Positions 1 through 9,751 of a DNA stretch of 64,000 nucleotides are shown here, piece after piece. Source of the DNA: an uncultured Porphyromonadaceae bacterium (lineage in GTDB: Bacteria; Bacteroidota; Bacteroidia; Bacteroidales; UBA11471); NCBI GenBank assembly GCA_900547555.1, contig URHG01000009.1, forward strand, positions 10,077-74,076. The letters are read 5' to 3'. The notes under the pieces were generated by a model. It had not been told where the DNA came from. It saw nothing but the letters and a program-made list of their open reading frames with translations, and did no database searches. Made by a program: the position numbers and the translations under genes. Numbering within the stretch: the first letter of the stretch is position 1; each line of letters begins with the position of its first letter.

Positions 1-1560
1 AATGAAATAACAGTCGATACGGTAGGTGTGAAGACCTCTTTTGTCATCGACCAATACGATTCGCTTGTCATCGAGCCGAAAATAAACTTTTCATTGTCGG
101 CTCTTCCCGAGACGGCTTTGGCGTATCGGTGGATAATGTATTCCGATGCGTGGGGAAAAGACGATACCGAGACGATCGAATTGTCGACCGAACGTAACTT
201 GAATGTGCAGATAACAGCACCGGCAAGCGCTACTCCTTATGCCGTCAGGTTGTATATTACAAACAAAAACGACGGTTCTTCCTATGAAATGAAATATACC
301 GTTACGGTACAACCCAGTGTTGTTTCGGGTATATTGGCATTACATCAGGATGCCGACGGTGTCGATTTCGATTATATCGCGACGGCCGGAGCTGTGATGA
401 TCGACAAGAACAAGCATATGAGAAATGTCGTATCTTCGATACTCGATCGTAAATTATCGGGAAATGCAGCTACGGTTTCGTCTGTTCGGGTCAATTATAC
501 GACACTTATCAATCGGGTGTATGTTGCTACCGATGAAGAATTTATGCAGTTCTCGGGATATGATTTCGCTTATGAGTGCGATAAGAACGAATTGTTTTAT
601 GATGTACCGAGCCGTCTGCAGCTATCCAAAGTAAAAAGGGAAGGGCAGACACCTTATTGTACGATTTTGGTCAACGACGGATCGGTATATAATATCAACA
701 ATCAGGCTTCTCAAAAGTGGTCGAATACCTTTTCCGATCCCTTGCGACCCAGCAGTAGTTTAGGTGAGCGTATCATCGTTTCCCCCTATTATTACATTCC
801 CGATGCCAATTTCCCTATGGCTTCGGCTATCTTCTATGATGGACTCGGGAAGCGCTTTGTCCGTCTACCCAAGACTTTTTATGAAACGGAAGAAATCGTG
901 AGCTTCGACCCGCAGGTTTCTACGGCATTCGATGTGAATAATGTCGGGAAAGATCTTATCTGGTTGGGCAAGGGGTATAACAATCATGCTTTTGCCGTGA
1001 TGACCGACGGTTCGTCCCGCGAACTTTACCGGGCCGATTTCAATAAGGCAGAAACGATTTACGATGAAGACGGTTCACCGGAGTACAACGAAGAACTGAA
1101 CGATTTGGCCTTGCGTATTTATGATCTTTCGTCATTGACGGATATAAACAAGGCAAAATTTTATGATCTCGGTCTGTATGCCACGCAACTTATGTATGCG
1201 ACCGACAGGGACATATATGTCGTTTCGATAAGCGGATCGAATGTTCGGTGCGAGAAAATCAATCGGGATTTTCCCGAAGGGGAGGAGATAACCGCCCTTA
1301 TGATATGGAATCCCGATATGAATATTATGAGGTCTTTGGAAACGACCCGGGGAAAATATCTCTATGTTGCGACATGGAACGGTGAGGAAGGTAAAGTCTA
1401 CGAATTTAAAATTGCCCGCAATACCGGCCGTATGGATAATGATATACCCGATGAGTTCGGCAATGTCGATGCCTCTGCACCGGTGAATGTTTTCGACGGC
1501 ATGGGAAAAGTAACCGATCTCTGCATCAAATTGCAGGGGAAAGATAATTTTGATAATTGA
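1..1560 (+). CDS. PKD-like family lipoprotein, 5' end missing
   Basis: The reading frame is open from base 1, so the true start and any lipoprotein signal lie left of the window; the GTG at 28 is only an internal codon. About 519 residues are visible. The N-terminal part looks like a PKD/Ig-like beta domain (YRWIMYSD, then ISTERNL-like ELSTERNLNVQ). It is followed by the hallmark of the PKD_2 family, a stretch around GILALHQDADGVDFDYI, and a long beta-rich, propeller-like region. In Bacteroidales such proteins normally sit beside SusC/SusD-type outer-membrane genes and are surface lipoproteins; this is known of the family and not visible here. The next gene begins about 14 bases after the stop, suggesting one operon with the TlpA-like protein. 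Substrate is unknown. Confidence 0.72.
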   Translation, partial: NEITVDTVGVKTSFVIDQYDSLVIEPKINFSLSALPETALAYRWIMYSDAWGKDDTETIELSTERNLNVQITAPASATPYAVRLYITNKNDGSSYEMKYTVTVQPSVVSGILALHQDADGVDFDYIATAGAVMIDKNKHMRNVVSSILDRKLSGNAATVSSVRVNYTTLINRVYVATDEEFMQFSGYDFAYECDKNELFYDVPSRLQLSKVKREGQTPYCTILVNDGSVYNINNQASQKWSNTFSDPLRPSSSLGERIIVSPYYYIPDANFPMASAIFYDGLGKRFVRLPKTFYETEEIVSFDPQVSTAFDVNNVGKDLIWLGKGYNNHAFAVMTDGSSRELYRADFNKAETIYDEDGSPEYNEELNDLALRIYDLSSLTDINKAKFYDLGLYATQLMYATDRDIYVVSISGSNVRCEKINRDFPEGEEITALMIWNPDMNIMRSLETTRGKYLYVATWNGEEGKVYEFKIARNTGRMDNDIPDEFGNVDASAPVNVFDGMGKVTDLCIKLQGKDNFDN

Positions 1561-1574
1561 AAAATACCTTGACT

Positions 1575-3566
1575 ATGAGAAGAATTCTTTTTGTTTGTAT
1601 GTTGATGCTTGTTGCCGTAGGGACGCAGGCGCAAGCCTACCAGTCGCCGATTGCGTTCATACCCGATCGGGTAACGGTAGGTAAAAAGCTCACGGTAACT
1701 TATAATACCGAACTTACCGAGTTGAAAGGAGCTCGTGCGGTCGATATGATCGCTTATTTTTGGCACGATTATCGTTGGACGGCGATCGACGCTCCTATGA
1801 TAAAGTCGGGTAACCTGTGGATGTCGGTTATCGATATACCCACCGATGCAGCTTTGCTTACATTGAAGTTCGTGGCCGATGACAAGGTCGATACCGGGGG
1901 ACGTAATACCTATTCGCAGTTTACCGTAGATACGTTGGGGCGCAATCTCCCTTCTTCTTATCTCGGTTGGGGGTTGTTCCGGAGCGAATATACCTATAAG
2001 CAATACGGGATACCCGGGTATATCAATGACTCGACTTGCATAACCAATGACGTGTTTTTGTTCTGGTGCAATCAGGATTTGCGTTATTTCCCGATGGATT
2101 ATCCGAGAGTGTCTTACTATGCTGCCGACGGGGTCGTTCACAAAAATCCGGCAAAAGCCGATTCTGTTATCCGCAAGGATATTATCAATATAATGTCTAT
2201 TCCCGCAGACAAGCGCACGGAGAAAACGTTGCTCGACATCTACACCGTTTGCAATAAATATCTGCATGACAAGAGTTTGTCCGACTCGATCGAGTCTTTG
2301 GCGTTATCGGATTATCCCGATGGAATTTTTGCCCGGGACAAAGAGGTTCGCCGACTGTTTATGATGTCCGATCTCGATGCCAAAACACGGGAACTCGATA
2401 CGCTCCTGAAACGTTTCCCCACTTCTCGTTATGAGAATGTGTCTTCTCCCAATGTAGACCTTTTCTATGCGAAACTTATACAATCGGTGATTTATAATGC
2501 CATTGTGAAGCACAACGATTACTCTTTGTTGTATAAGTATATACACGATGTTCCCTATGGACATTTGGCTACTTTTTATTGGCACATGGTGCAGATACCT
2601 TACCGGAACGGCGATATGAAGGCCGATGCACTGATGCCGCATGCCGAGTTGATTATGAAGGAGATCATGAATCGTCCTCGGGAATATCGGAATGAAGTTT
2701 ATTCGCCGAAAGACTGGAATGCGATGATTTGGGAACGGAATAAAGCCGCTCTTTTTACGCATGCCCGTTTGTTAAACGATTTGGGCCGTAAAGATGAAGC
2801 GATGAAAATCATGGATCGCTTGTCGCCGATGTTCGCTTATGCCGATGCCGAGTTTTATACCGTATATATTTCGATGCTCGACGGTACGCAGCGTCGCGGC
2901 GAAATTATTCCTATCATTGAGGCTTGTGTGAAAAACAATGCTGCCGGCCCCGAAATGTTGGGAGCACTTCGAGACGATTACAAGATGCGTAACGGTTCGG
3001 AAAACGGGTATGAAGAATATTTGCAGAAGTTGAAATCTTCGGCACATCTTCAAGCGATGCAAGAGGAGATAGAGGAGAATATCGTAAAACTTCCTATCGA
3101 GTTGTTTGCTATGAAAGATTTGGACGGCAATACGGTGGATTTGTCCCAAATGAAGGGGAAAATTCTTGTACTCGATTTCTGGGCCACATGGTGCGCTCCT
3201 TGCAAAGCCTCTTTCCCCGGAATGCAAATGGCTGTCGACAAGTATGCCGATGATGAGAATGTGGAATTCTTTTTTATCGCGACGATGGAGACCAATCCCG
3301 ATTATAAAGCCGAAATACGTAAATTTTTGAAATCGAAAGGTTTCAATATGAATGTACTTCTCGATAATACGGCTCAAGGTGCGAAGTCGAACGATGTGGT
3401 ATATTCCCGTTATTGCAAAGATTTCCATTTCTCGGGTATACCTCAGAAATTGATTGTCGACGGCGATGGATATTTGCGTTACCGTTCTACGGGGTATCAC
3501 GGGAGTCCGTCTGCCCTTGTCGACGAAATATCTTTTGTCATAGAATATCTTAAAAACAAAAACTAA
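1575..3566 (+). CDS. Secreted TlpA-like thioredoxin-family protein
   Basis: A 663-residue protein with a signal peptide (about 1-20, hydrophobic core FVCMLMLVAVG). It has a long N-terminal region that I do not recognise beyond an initial beta-sandwich-like segment and helical repeats, and a C-terminal TlpA/redoxin domain. The active site WATWCAPCK has cysteines at 540 and 543, and LDGNTVDLSQMKGK is the usual lead-in of the fold. It should act as a periplasmic thiol-disulfide or reductase-like protein. I chose the ATG at 1575 over an in-frame TTG at 1557 that overlaps the previous stop, because the signal peptide begins cleanly at MRRILF. The gene is tightly coupled to the PKD-like gene before it, a pairing common in Bacteroidales nutrient-uptake operons. 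The partner is unknown. Confidence 0.8.
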   Translation: MRRILFVCMLMLVAVGTQAQAYQSPIAFIPDRVTVGKKLTVTYNTELTELKGARAVDMIAYFWHDYRWTAIDAPMIKSGNLWMSVIDIPTDAALLTLKFVADDKVDTGGRNTYSQFTVDTLGRNLPSSYLGWGLFRSEYTYKQYGIPGYINDSTCITNDVFLFWCNQDLRYFPMDYPRVSYYAADGVVHKNPAKADSVIRKDIINIMSIPADKRTEKTLLDIYTVCNKYLHDKSLSDSIESLALSDYPDGIFARDKEVRRLFMMSDLDAKTRELDTLLKRFPTSRYENVSSPNVDLFYAKLIQSVIYNAIVKHNDYSLLYKYIHDVPYGHLATFYWHMVQIPYRNGDMKADALMPHAELIMKEIMNRPREYRNEVYSPKDWNAMIWERNKAALFTHARLLNDLGRKDEAMKIMDRLSPMFAYADAEFYTVYISMLDGTQRRGEIIPIIEACVKNNAAGPEMLGALRDDYKMRNGSENGYEEYLQKLKSSAHLQAMQEEIEENIVKLPIELFAMKDLDGNTVDLSQMKGKILVLDFWATWCAPCKASFPGMQMAVDKYADDENVEFFFIATMETNPDYKAEIRKFLKSKGFNMNVLLDNTAQGAKSNDVVYSRYCKDFHFSGIPQKLIVDGDGYLRYRSTGYHGSPSALVDEISFVIEYLKNKN

Positions 3567-3593
3567 TATTGTTCAACTTAAAATTTAGCAAAG

Positions 3594-5168
3594 ATGAAAA
3601 AACTGTTTGTCATGGTTGCTGCGGTAGCTTTTGCTGCCAATGTTTCCGCTGTTGTCGGTGAGGCGACAGGGTATGCGACCAAAAGTTCTACGATGTATGC
3701 CGACACATCCGGAGTGGTTATACCACCTTTATCATTGTCTGAAACTTGCTTGTATGGTGCAGAAGGTCGCCTTAATACGGTACTTACATCTTACAATCGC
3801 ACCGTGTACACTTATGGCGATGATAATAAGATTTCCGAAACCAAACAATATGCTTCGGACGGGACATTGTCGTCGAAGACGGTATATGAGTATGATGCTG
3901 CCGATAATTTGACGAAAACAATTTCTTACAATGCCGAGGGAGAAGCGACCGGCATGACGCAGTATGCCGATTATCAAAACGGATATTACGGTAATCGTAA
4001 AAATATGAATGGAGATGGATCTCAGGTGTATGACGATCGTAAATGGGAATATACGTTCAATGCCGATAAGACACCCGCTACTGTGGTTGAAAAAGTGCTT
4101 TCGGGGGAGAACTACAATATCATCAGCAAAACCGAATATACTTATGAGTCGGGTGTATTGACCTCTACACAGGCATATCTCTATAATTCCACTTCTGGGG
4201 AATATACCGAGAATGGAGGACCATCGAAATATACTTACGAGAACGGTAATTTGGTGAAAAAAGAAAGTTCGATGATGAGTCGTGGGGATCGCTATATAAC
4301 GGTCGAAGAGTATGCTTATACCACATACGATGCCAAATATATCGTGAAAGATTTGCAAATAACCGAGTCGGCTAAGAATGTGATTACCCTCACATGGAAA
4401 GCTCCCGAATCGACTGTCAGCGGTTATTATGTTTTGATCGATAATGCGTGGTCGGAGTTGTTGTCGGAGACGACTTATACGACCGAAGTACTGCTTAACG
4501 GTACACACGAATTTGCCGTAGTGGGAGTTGTCGACAATATGATGAAAAATATTTCGGAATATAAATCGATAACGCTCAATGATGAAGGTGTGAAACCGGC
4601 TACCGATTTCACTGTGGTTTCTATGGCAGAGAAAACAACTGTCGACGGTTCGGAGGTTTATCCTGTTACCGTATCTTGGAAAGCTCCTGCTACCGAATCG
4701 ACGATTAAGTCTTACTATGTATATTACTCGGAGTATAGCTATCAAGAAGTAGCTGCCGACCAAACTACCGCTACCCTCAATTTGCCTACTTGGGTATGTG
4801 AGACCGAAGGTCTCGATGGTCCCGAAGGTGTAGATGTAACCCTTTTTGTAAAAGTCGTTTACACGACTGGAACTTCGGAGAAATCGAATGAAATCATCGC
4901 CAATCCCTTCAATAACGAATGGACAGCTTCGATAGCTCAGACGGGTGTCGAGACAGCTGCCGTTAAAGCCTATCCGACTCCTGCTGTCGATTGTCTTTAT
5001 CTTTCGGCACCGGCCTCTGTTAAAATATACAATGCCGCCGGTGTTTTGGTTCTCGACGCACCTGTGTGCAGTTCGGTGAACGTGTCGTCGCTTGCATCGG
5101 GTTATTATTTCCTGCAAGGTGTAGATGCCGAAGGAAATGCCTTCTCTCAGAAAGTCGTGATAAAATAA
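3594..5168 (+). CDS. Secreted YD-repeat-like / fibronectin type III protein with C-terminal sorting tail
   Basis: A 524-residue exported protein. Residues 1-19 form a signal peptide. Residues about 60-245 carry tyrosine-rich YxYD-type strands (YTYGDDNKIS, YEYDAADNLT, YTFNADK, YTYESG) resembling degenerate YD repeats. Two fibronectin-like modules begin near 251 and 336, each with a WKAP motif. The last 65 residues (from about 459, AYPTPAVDCLYL, ending KVVIK) match the type-A Por secretion sorting tail pattern, with IYNAAGVLV and SGYYFLQ. It follows the thioredoxin protein by 27 bases and is closed by a strong terminator, so it probably ends the operon. It is likely a cell-surface or released protein; binding function unknown. 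Confidence 0.7.
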   Translation: MKKLFVMVAAVAFAANVSAVVGEATGYATKSSTMYADTSGVVIPPLSLSETCLYGAEGRLNTVLTSYNRTVYTYGDDNKISETKQYASDGTLSSKTVYEYDAADNLTKTISYNAEGEATGMTQYADYQNGYYGNRKNMNGDGSQVYDDRKWEYTFNADKTPATVVEKVLSGENYNIISKTEYTYESGVLTSTQAYLYNSTSGEYTENGGPSKYTYENGNLVKKESSMMSRGDRYITVEEYAYTTYDAKYIVKDLQITESAKNVITLTWKAPESTVSGYYVLIDNAWSELLSETTYTTEVLLNGTHEFAVVGVVDNMMKNISEYKSITLNDEGVKPATDFTVVSMAEKTTVDGSEVYPVTVSWKAPATESTIKSYYVYYSEYSYQEVAADQTTATLNLPTWVCETEGLDGPEGVDVTLFVKVVYTTGTSEKSNEIIANPFNNEWTASIAQTGVETAAVKAYPTPAVDCLYLSAPASVKIYNAAGVLVLDAPVCSSVNVSSLASGYYFLQGVDAEGNAFSQKVVIK

Positions 5169-5204
5169 TTTTTTTCATACCTGAACCTTGACTTTAATTT
5201 GAGT

Positions 5205-5239
5205 GGGGAAGGAGATGTTTTTCTCCTTCCCCTTTTTTT
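5205..5239 (+). terminator. Rho-independent terminator
   Basis: A perfect 10-bp stem (GGGGAAGGAG pairing with CTCCTTCCCC), an 8-base loop and a run of seven T. It ends the operon starting left of the window and lies just before the hydrolase start. Confidence 0.9.
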
Positions 5240-5245
5240 AGAACG

Positions 5246-6625
5246 ATGAAAAAGATCTTAGTAATTATTCTTTGTGTTATACCTGCATTCCGTTTATTGG
5301 CCGATAATTGGCAAGGACAGCAGGGAAGTCGCCGTTTTTATTTGGAAACCGATTATACGACGTCGGGAACTGCATTGACCTTGCCGGAGTTTTGGATAGA
5401 AAGAGCGGTTTGCGATTCGATGAGTCTGTCGGGCGATTCGCTCGATTTTCGGTTCAATCGGGGACAAATCGTTTTCAAAGGACGTTTTGCATCTTCACGA
5501 CAGCAAATCGATGCCGTTGTTTCCCTTTATGGTAAGAGTTATGATTTGAGGTTTGTACGTGTCGATACGTTACAGCCGCATTACTGGTCGCAAAATCCCG
5601 TTCCGCCTTATCCCTATATCGAAGAAGAGATCACTGTACCGGTCAATGATACGATTCTTTTGGCGGGTACGCTCACCCGACCTTACGGGCGGAGGCGTGT
5701 ACCGGCTGTTGTAATCCTTTCGGGAACCGGCAAGCAGGATAGGGACGCTTCATTTACAGGCCACCGGCCTTTTGCCCGTATAGCCGATTACCTGACCCGA
5801 AAAGGGATTGCCGTATTGCGGCTCGACGATCGTGATGTGGGGAAATCTACCGGACGTTATGAAGATGCGACGACTGCCGATTTCGCGGCCGATGCTTTGT
5901 CTGCGGTCGAAGTGCTGAAACATCGTAAAGGAATACGTCCGTCTAAAATAGGGTTGATGGGCCATAGTGAAGGCGGAGCGGCAGCGATGATGGCTGCGGC
6001 GCAATCGGACGATATTGCATTTGTGGTTACTTTGGCCGGACTCTCTACCGATGGGTTGACCAGCCTCCGTTTACAAAACGATGCGATTATCGATGCTTAT
6101 CCCGGATATTCCGACGAGTGGCGGTGTGTCAATAAACGTTTCTTGCATACTCTTTTCTCATGGGTTTACGAAATACCGCTTTCACAACCGTTGGCTGCTC
6201 CGCTTCGGGAGAAATTTATGGCTTGGGTTTCTTCCCAAAACGATACGGTATTGCAGATGACCGGACTGAAAGGTCGGGAGGAGATGTATCTGGCCCGTTA
6301 TTTGCGGACAGCCGATACCCCTTGGTATCGACAGTTGATGCATTACAATCCGGCCGATTATGTCCCGAAAGTCGGAGTGCCTGTATTGGCTCTCAATGGA
6401 GATTGCGATATTATGGTTCCCTCCGGCCCGAATCTGGCTACGGCCGATTCTTTGTTGCGTATGGGAGGAAACGAGCATTATGAGATCGTTTCTTTGCCCG
6501 GCTTGAATCACATGTTCCAGCATTGCGAAACGTGCACGCAGGAGGAAATACCCGATTTGCCCGATGTTTTTGCAGAAGAAGCACTCGAAGAGATTTATCG
6601 TTTTTTTGAACGTTATATTTTATAG
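5246..6625 (+). CDS. Secreted alpha/beta hydrolase
   Basis: A 459-residue protein with a signal peptide (MKKILVIILCVIPAF..LLA). An N-terminal beta domain spans about 20-125, and an alpha/beta-hydrolase domain begins near 130. The nucleophile elbow is GHSEGG with Ser241; likely partners are Asp386 or Asp388 (NGDCDIMVP) and His422 (GLNHMF). The LSGTGKQDRD stretch probably forms the oxyanion region. The layout matches the periplasmic esterase/dienelactone-hydrolase-like proteins common in Bacteroidales. The true substrate cannot be read from sequence; acyl esters on glycans or peptides are possible. The start codon lies only 7 bases after the preceding terminator T-run, so its promoter must be inside or just before that region, or transcription reads through. 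Confidence 0.78.
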   Translation: MKKILVIILCVIPAFRLLADNWQGQQGSRRFYLETDYTTSGTALTLPEFWIERAVCDSMSLSGDSLDFRFNRGQIVFKGRFASSRQQIDAVVSLYGKSYDLRFVRVDTLQPHYWSQNPVPPYPYIEEEITVPVNDTILLAGTLTRPYGRRRVPAVVILSGTGKQDRDASFTGHRPFARIADYLTRKGIAVLRLDDRDVGKSTGRYEDATTADFAADALSAVEVLKHRKGIRPSKIGLMGHSEGGAAAMMAAAQSDDIAFVVTLAGLSTDGLTSLRLQNDAIIDAYPGYSDEWRCVNKRFLHTLFSWVYEIPLSQPLAAPLREKFMAWVSSQNDTVLQMTGLKGREEMYLARYLRTADTPWYRQLMHYNPADYVPKVGVPVLALNGDCDIMVPSGPNLATADSLLRMGGNEHYEIVSLPGLNHMFQHCETCTQEEIPDLPDVFAEEALEEIYRFFERYIL

Positions 6626-6733
6626 TTTACCGAGTAAGTAGCTTGTGTTGTATAAAAAGGTGTAATCTGTGTCGGAAAGTTCTTTTCTGGATCAGATTGC
6701 ACTTTTCTTTTTCCAATTCGGTTTTAGAAATGT

Positions 6734-6741
6734 TATCTTTG
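6734..6741 (+). promoter_or_regulatory. -7 box (TATCTTTG) for the SLC13 permease
   Basis: An exact match to the Bacteroidota -7 consensus TAnnTTTG, 23 bases before the ATG at 6765. No clear -33 TTTG. It lies inside the longer open frame that starts at 6669 and therefore argues against that earlier start. Confidence 0.6.
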
Positions 6742-6764
6742 TATGGTATGATAATTTAATTTTG

Positions 6765-8618
6765 ATGAATATGATGCTGGTTACTATTGTTATTTTGGCA
6801 TTGTCGGCTATCTTTTTTATGATAGGAAAGATTCGGTCCGACCTGATAGCCTTGTGTTCGTTGATCCTCTTGGTACTGTTCGATATTCTTACTCCAGCAG
6901 AGGCTTTGAGCGGATTTTCCAATAGTGTCGTTATCATGATGGTCGGCCTGTTTGTCGTAGGAGGTGCGATTTTCCAAACGGGGTTGGCCAAAATGGTAAG
7001 CGGAAAAATCATGAAGACGGCCGGGAAGAACCAGTTTCTTCTTTTCATACTGGTCATGTTGGTAACCTCTTTTGTCGGGGCATTTGTGAGTAATACCGGT
7101 ACGGTAGCTTTGATGTTGCCCATTGTGGTAAGTTTGGCCAATAGTGCCGATATGTCTCCTTCGCGTCTGCTCATGCCATTGGCCTTTGCCAGCAGTATGG
7201 GGGGGATGCTTACGCTCATAGGTACGCCGCCGAACTTGGTCATTCAGGAAGCTATTGTAGACGCTGGGTTGGAACCCTTGTCGTTTTTCTCTTTTACCCC
7301 GGTGGGCGTTGTATGTATCGTGGTCGGTATTATCGTTTTGATACCGTTGTCGAAATGGATTCTTTCCCGGAAGAAACGGCAGGCCGAAGACGAAAAAAAG
7401 TCTCACCCTTCTATGGAGGAATTATTGCGGGAATATCAGTTGGAACAGCGCCTTTTCAGAGTACAGGTACCTGCCGATTCTACTTATTGCGGGAAAATGT
7501 TACAAGAGTTGGATATTTCGGAGAAATACAGTGTCGGCATTTTGGAGATACGGCGTAAAATTTCTACGCGCCGGCATTTTTTCAATAATATTTACGATCA
7601 TATAACGGCCGGGCCGCATACCGTGATACAAAGCGGCGATATACTTTATCTGTCGGGCGATGCCGAACATGTTTCCCAAATGGTCGAAGATAATGCCTTG
7701 TGGAAGCTCGATACGATATACAATACGTCCGAGTCGGATAAGATGAATCAGACGGGAGTGGCAGAAGTTTTGCTGTTGCATAATTCATCGCTGCATAATG
7801 TGGCGGTGCGCGATTGCGGCTTCCGGGAAAAATTCAATATCAATATATTAGGTATACAGAGGAACGATACCTATTATGTGCATGACTTGCGTGATTTCCG
7901 TATGCATAGCGGGGACGCCTTGTTGGTGCAGGGAGAGTGGAGCGATATAGCCCGCATGAGCAGGGAGCAGAACGATTGGGTCGTATTGGGACAACCTATC
8001 GAGCAGGTTGCCAAAGTAACGATCGATCGCAAGGCGCCTGTCGCTGCCGGTATTATGTTGCTTATGATATTGGCGATGATTTTCGATTGGGTTCCGGCGG
8101 TGATGGCGGTTATTATTGCGGCTGTATTGATGGTATTTACCGGGTGCTTGCGAAATGTCGAAGATGCCTATCGTACGATAAATTGGGAAAGCATCGTATT
8201 GATTGCCGCCATGATGCCGATGTCGTTGGCTTTGGAGAAAACCGGAGCTTCGTCCGGAATATCTATGGCGCTCGTTTCGGGACTTGGAGAGTACGGCCCG
8301 TTGGCATTGCTGGCCGGTATTTATTTTACGACGTCATTGATGACGATGTTCATCAGCAATACGGCTACGGCGGTGCTTTTGGCTCCCATTGCCATGCAGT
8401 CGGCCATCAGTTTGGGTGTGAGTCCCTATCCTTATCTTTTTGCCGTAACCGTAGCGGCGAGCATGTGTTTCGCTTCTCCATTCTCTACACCGCCCAATGC
8501 ATTGGTTATGTCGGCCGGTAAATATACATTTATGGATTATGTCAAAGTGGGATTGCCCTTACAACTTGTTCTCGGTATCGTCATGATATTCGTTTTACCG
8601 TTGTTGTTCCCTTTTTAG
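6765..8618 (+). CDS. SLC13-family anion permease with two TrkA-C (RCK_C) domains
   Basis: A 617-residue inner-membrane transporter of the ArsB/NhaD (DASS-like) superfamily. The first membrane block is about residues 1-205, with the conserved hairpin motif SNTGTVALMLP and GTPPNLV. A cytosolic insert at about 225-400 holds two TrkA-C-like regulatory modules. A second membrane block repeats SNTATAVLLAP and ends with STPPNALVMSAG. Members carry sulfate or other dicarboxylate-like anions; the substrate is not evident here. The ATG at 6765 is preferred to an open frame from 6669 because the promoter box lies between them and MNMMLVTIV begins the first helix. Transcription ends at the hairpin at 8641. 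Confidence 0.82.
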   Translation: MNMMLVTIVILALSAIFFMIGKIRSDLIALCSLILLVLFDILTPAEALSGFSNSVVIMMVGLFVVGGAIFQTGLAKMVSGKIMKTAGKNQFLLFILVMLVTSFVGAFVSNTGTVALMLPIVVSLANSADMSPSRLLMPLAFASSMGGMLTLIGTPPNLVIQEAIVDAGLEPLSFFSFTPVGVVCIVVGIIVLIPLSKWILSRKKRQAEDEKKSHPSMEELLREYQLEQRLFRVQVPADSTYCGKMLQELDISEKYSVGILEIRRKISTRRHFFNNIYDHITAGPHTVIQSGDILYLSGDAEHVSQMVEDNALWKLDTIYNTSESDKMNQTGVAEVLLLHNSSLHNVAVRDCGFREKFNINILGIQRNDTYYVHDLRDFRMHSGDALLVQGEWSDIARMSREQNDWVVLGQPIEQVAKVTIDRKAPVAAGIMLLMILAMIFDWVPAVMAVIIAAVLMVFTGCLRNVEDAYRTINWESIVLIAAMMPMSLALEKTGASSGISMALVSGLGEYGPLALLAGIYFTTSLMTMFISNTATAVLLAPIAMQSAISLGVSPYPYLFAVTVAASMCFASPFSTPPNALVMSAGKYTFMDYVKVGLPLQLVLGIVMIFVLPLLFPF

Positions 8619-8640
8619 TCGGAGATCGATGATAAAAAAC

Positions 8641-8676
8641 AAAAGGCTTCTTATTTCCAAGAAGCCTTTTGTTTTT
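8641..8676. terminator. Bidirectional terminator between convergent genes
   Basis: A 12-bp stem (AAAAGGCTTCTT with its complement), a 6-base loop and T-runs on both sides. It serves the SLC13 gene on the plus strand and the psd-pssA-DUF4834 operon on the minus strand. Confidence 0.85.
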
Positions 8677-8681
8677 AAAAA

Positions 8682-8936
8682 CTATTTGTCTTTTATCTCT
8701 TCAAAGTCGACATATTCGCCGACCGATTGGTCGAATACTTTTTTCTTCCGTTGAGGTCGGGACGAACTTTTCTCTTCGCTATAAGTTTCGTTTTGTTGAT
8801 TGTTTTCGGTTTTTCGGTAAGAGTGGAACGGTTGTCTGTTACGACCGCCGAATGTACTCATGATTCTGAACACGAATCCCAAGACCGCCAAAAGCAAGAT
8901 AAAGCCGATGAAAATTATAAATTGAAAAATGAACAT
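8682..8936 (-). CDS. Small membrane protein, DUF4834 family
   Basis: 84 residues. There is one N-terminal transmembrane helix (about 1-25, FIIFIGFILLLAVLGFVF), then a charged cytoplasmic tail ending in VGEYVDFEEI. Size, layout and position after the phosphatidylserine synthase gene fit the DUF4834 family of Bacteroidota. It lies 96 bases downstream of pssA in the same direction and is probably the last gene of the psd-pssA operon. Role unknown; the context suggests an accessory to phospholipid synthesis, but nothing in the sequence shows it. Confidence 0.7.
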   Translation of the reverse strand: MFIFQFIIFIGFILLLAVLGFVFRIMSTFGGRNRQPFHSYRKTENNQQNETYSEEKSSSRPQRKKKVFDQSVGEYVDFEEIKDK

Positions 8937-9032
8937 TTTCGGTTGGTGATTAGAAATCGATTATGACTGTAAATATACAACAACAATTTTATCCCCATTT
9001 ATATTAAATCTAAAACGAAGATAAAAAAGCTT

Positions 9033-9716
9033 TTATTTCCGAATCCAAGCGATCAGCGAGAGAAGGATATAGGCGATGATAGCTCCGGCCAATCCCGTAA
9101 GTCCCAGCCAGATGACGAGTCCCAAAGAGGTGATGACGAGAATGTAGCGCAATTTATTGTTGCTCCATGACAGGTTCGATGCCTTCAAAGAGAACATAGG
9201 AAGGTTCGATACCATGAGATAGGAGAAAAGGACGATAAGCGCCAAGATGATTGCCGGGTGCCAGTCCCGGGTGTCGGCGAAACAAACGCCTATCCAAAAG
9301 AGTGCGTTGGCGGGAATGGGCAGTCCTATGAAAGAGGTCGTCTGGCGGTCGTCGACATTGAATTTGGCAAGACGTATCCCTCCGGCTATCGGAATCAATA
9401 AGGCGACGTATGCCAAATATTCGAGATTTCCGTAAGGAAGAAGTAGGTAATCGTTCAATAGAGTATATACCATAAGCCCCGGAGCCAATCCGAAACTGAT
9501 GAGATCGGAGAGCGAATCGAGTTCCTTTCCCATGTCGGAGTAGGCGTGAAGCAGACGCGCCGACAATCCGTCGAGAAAATCACATACGGCGGCGATGAGA
9601 ATAAAAATTGCGGCTTGTTCGAATGTGCCACGCAGGGCCATGATTACGGCTAAACTGCCTGCCGTCAGGTTACAACAGGTGATAATATTTGGAATATATG
9701 AAGAGAGCCGTTTCAT
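9033..9716 (-). CDS. pssA: CDP-diacylglycerol--serine O-phosphatidyltransferase
   Basis: 227 residues, multi-spanning. It makes phosphatidylserine from CDP-diacylglycerol and serine in the inner membrane. The CDP-alcohol phosphotransferase signature is complete: Asp49-Gly50-x2-Ala53-Arg54-x8-Gly63-x3-Asp67-x3-Asp71, within CDFLDGLSARLL. Hydrophobic segments fill the rest. The gene starts 35 bases after psd, which removes the carboxyl group from its product, so the two consecutive steps to phosphatidylethanolamine are co-transcribed. The length is normal for the Bacteroidota form. Confidence 0.93.
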   Translation of the reverse strand: MKRLSSYIPNIITCCNLTAGSLAVIMALRGTFEQAAIFILIAAVCDFLDGLSARLLHAYSDMGKELDSLSDLISFGLAPGLMVYTLLNDYLLLPYGNLEYLAYVALLIPIAGGIRLAKFNVDDRQTTSFIGLPIPANALFWIGVCFADTRDWHPAIILALIVLFSYLMVSNLPMFSLKASNLSWSNNKLRYILVITSLGLVIWLGLTGLAGAIIAYILLSLIAWIRK

Positions 9717-9751
9717 AAGTGTATGCTTTGATGGATTTTAATAGGCTTGCA

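Noticed and set aside
3732..5117. 461-codon open frame antisense to the fibronectin-like protein gene
   Set aside because: It is a shadow of the sense gene: no promoter, no recognisable domain, and an odd Ile/Arg/Phe-rich composition typical of antisense frames.
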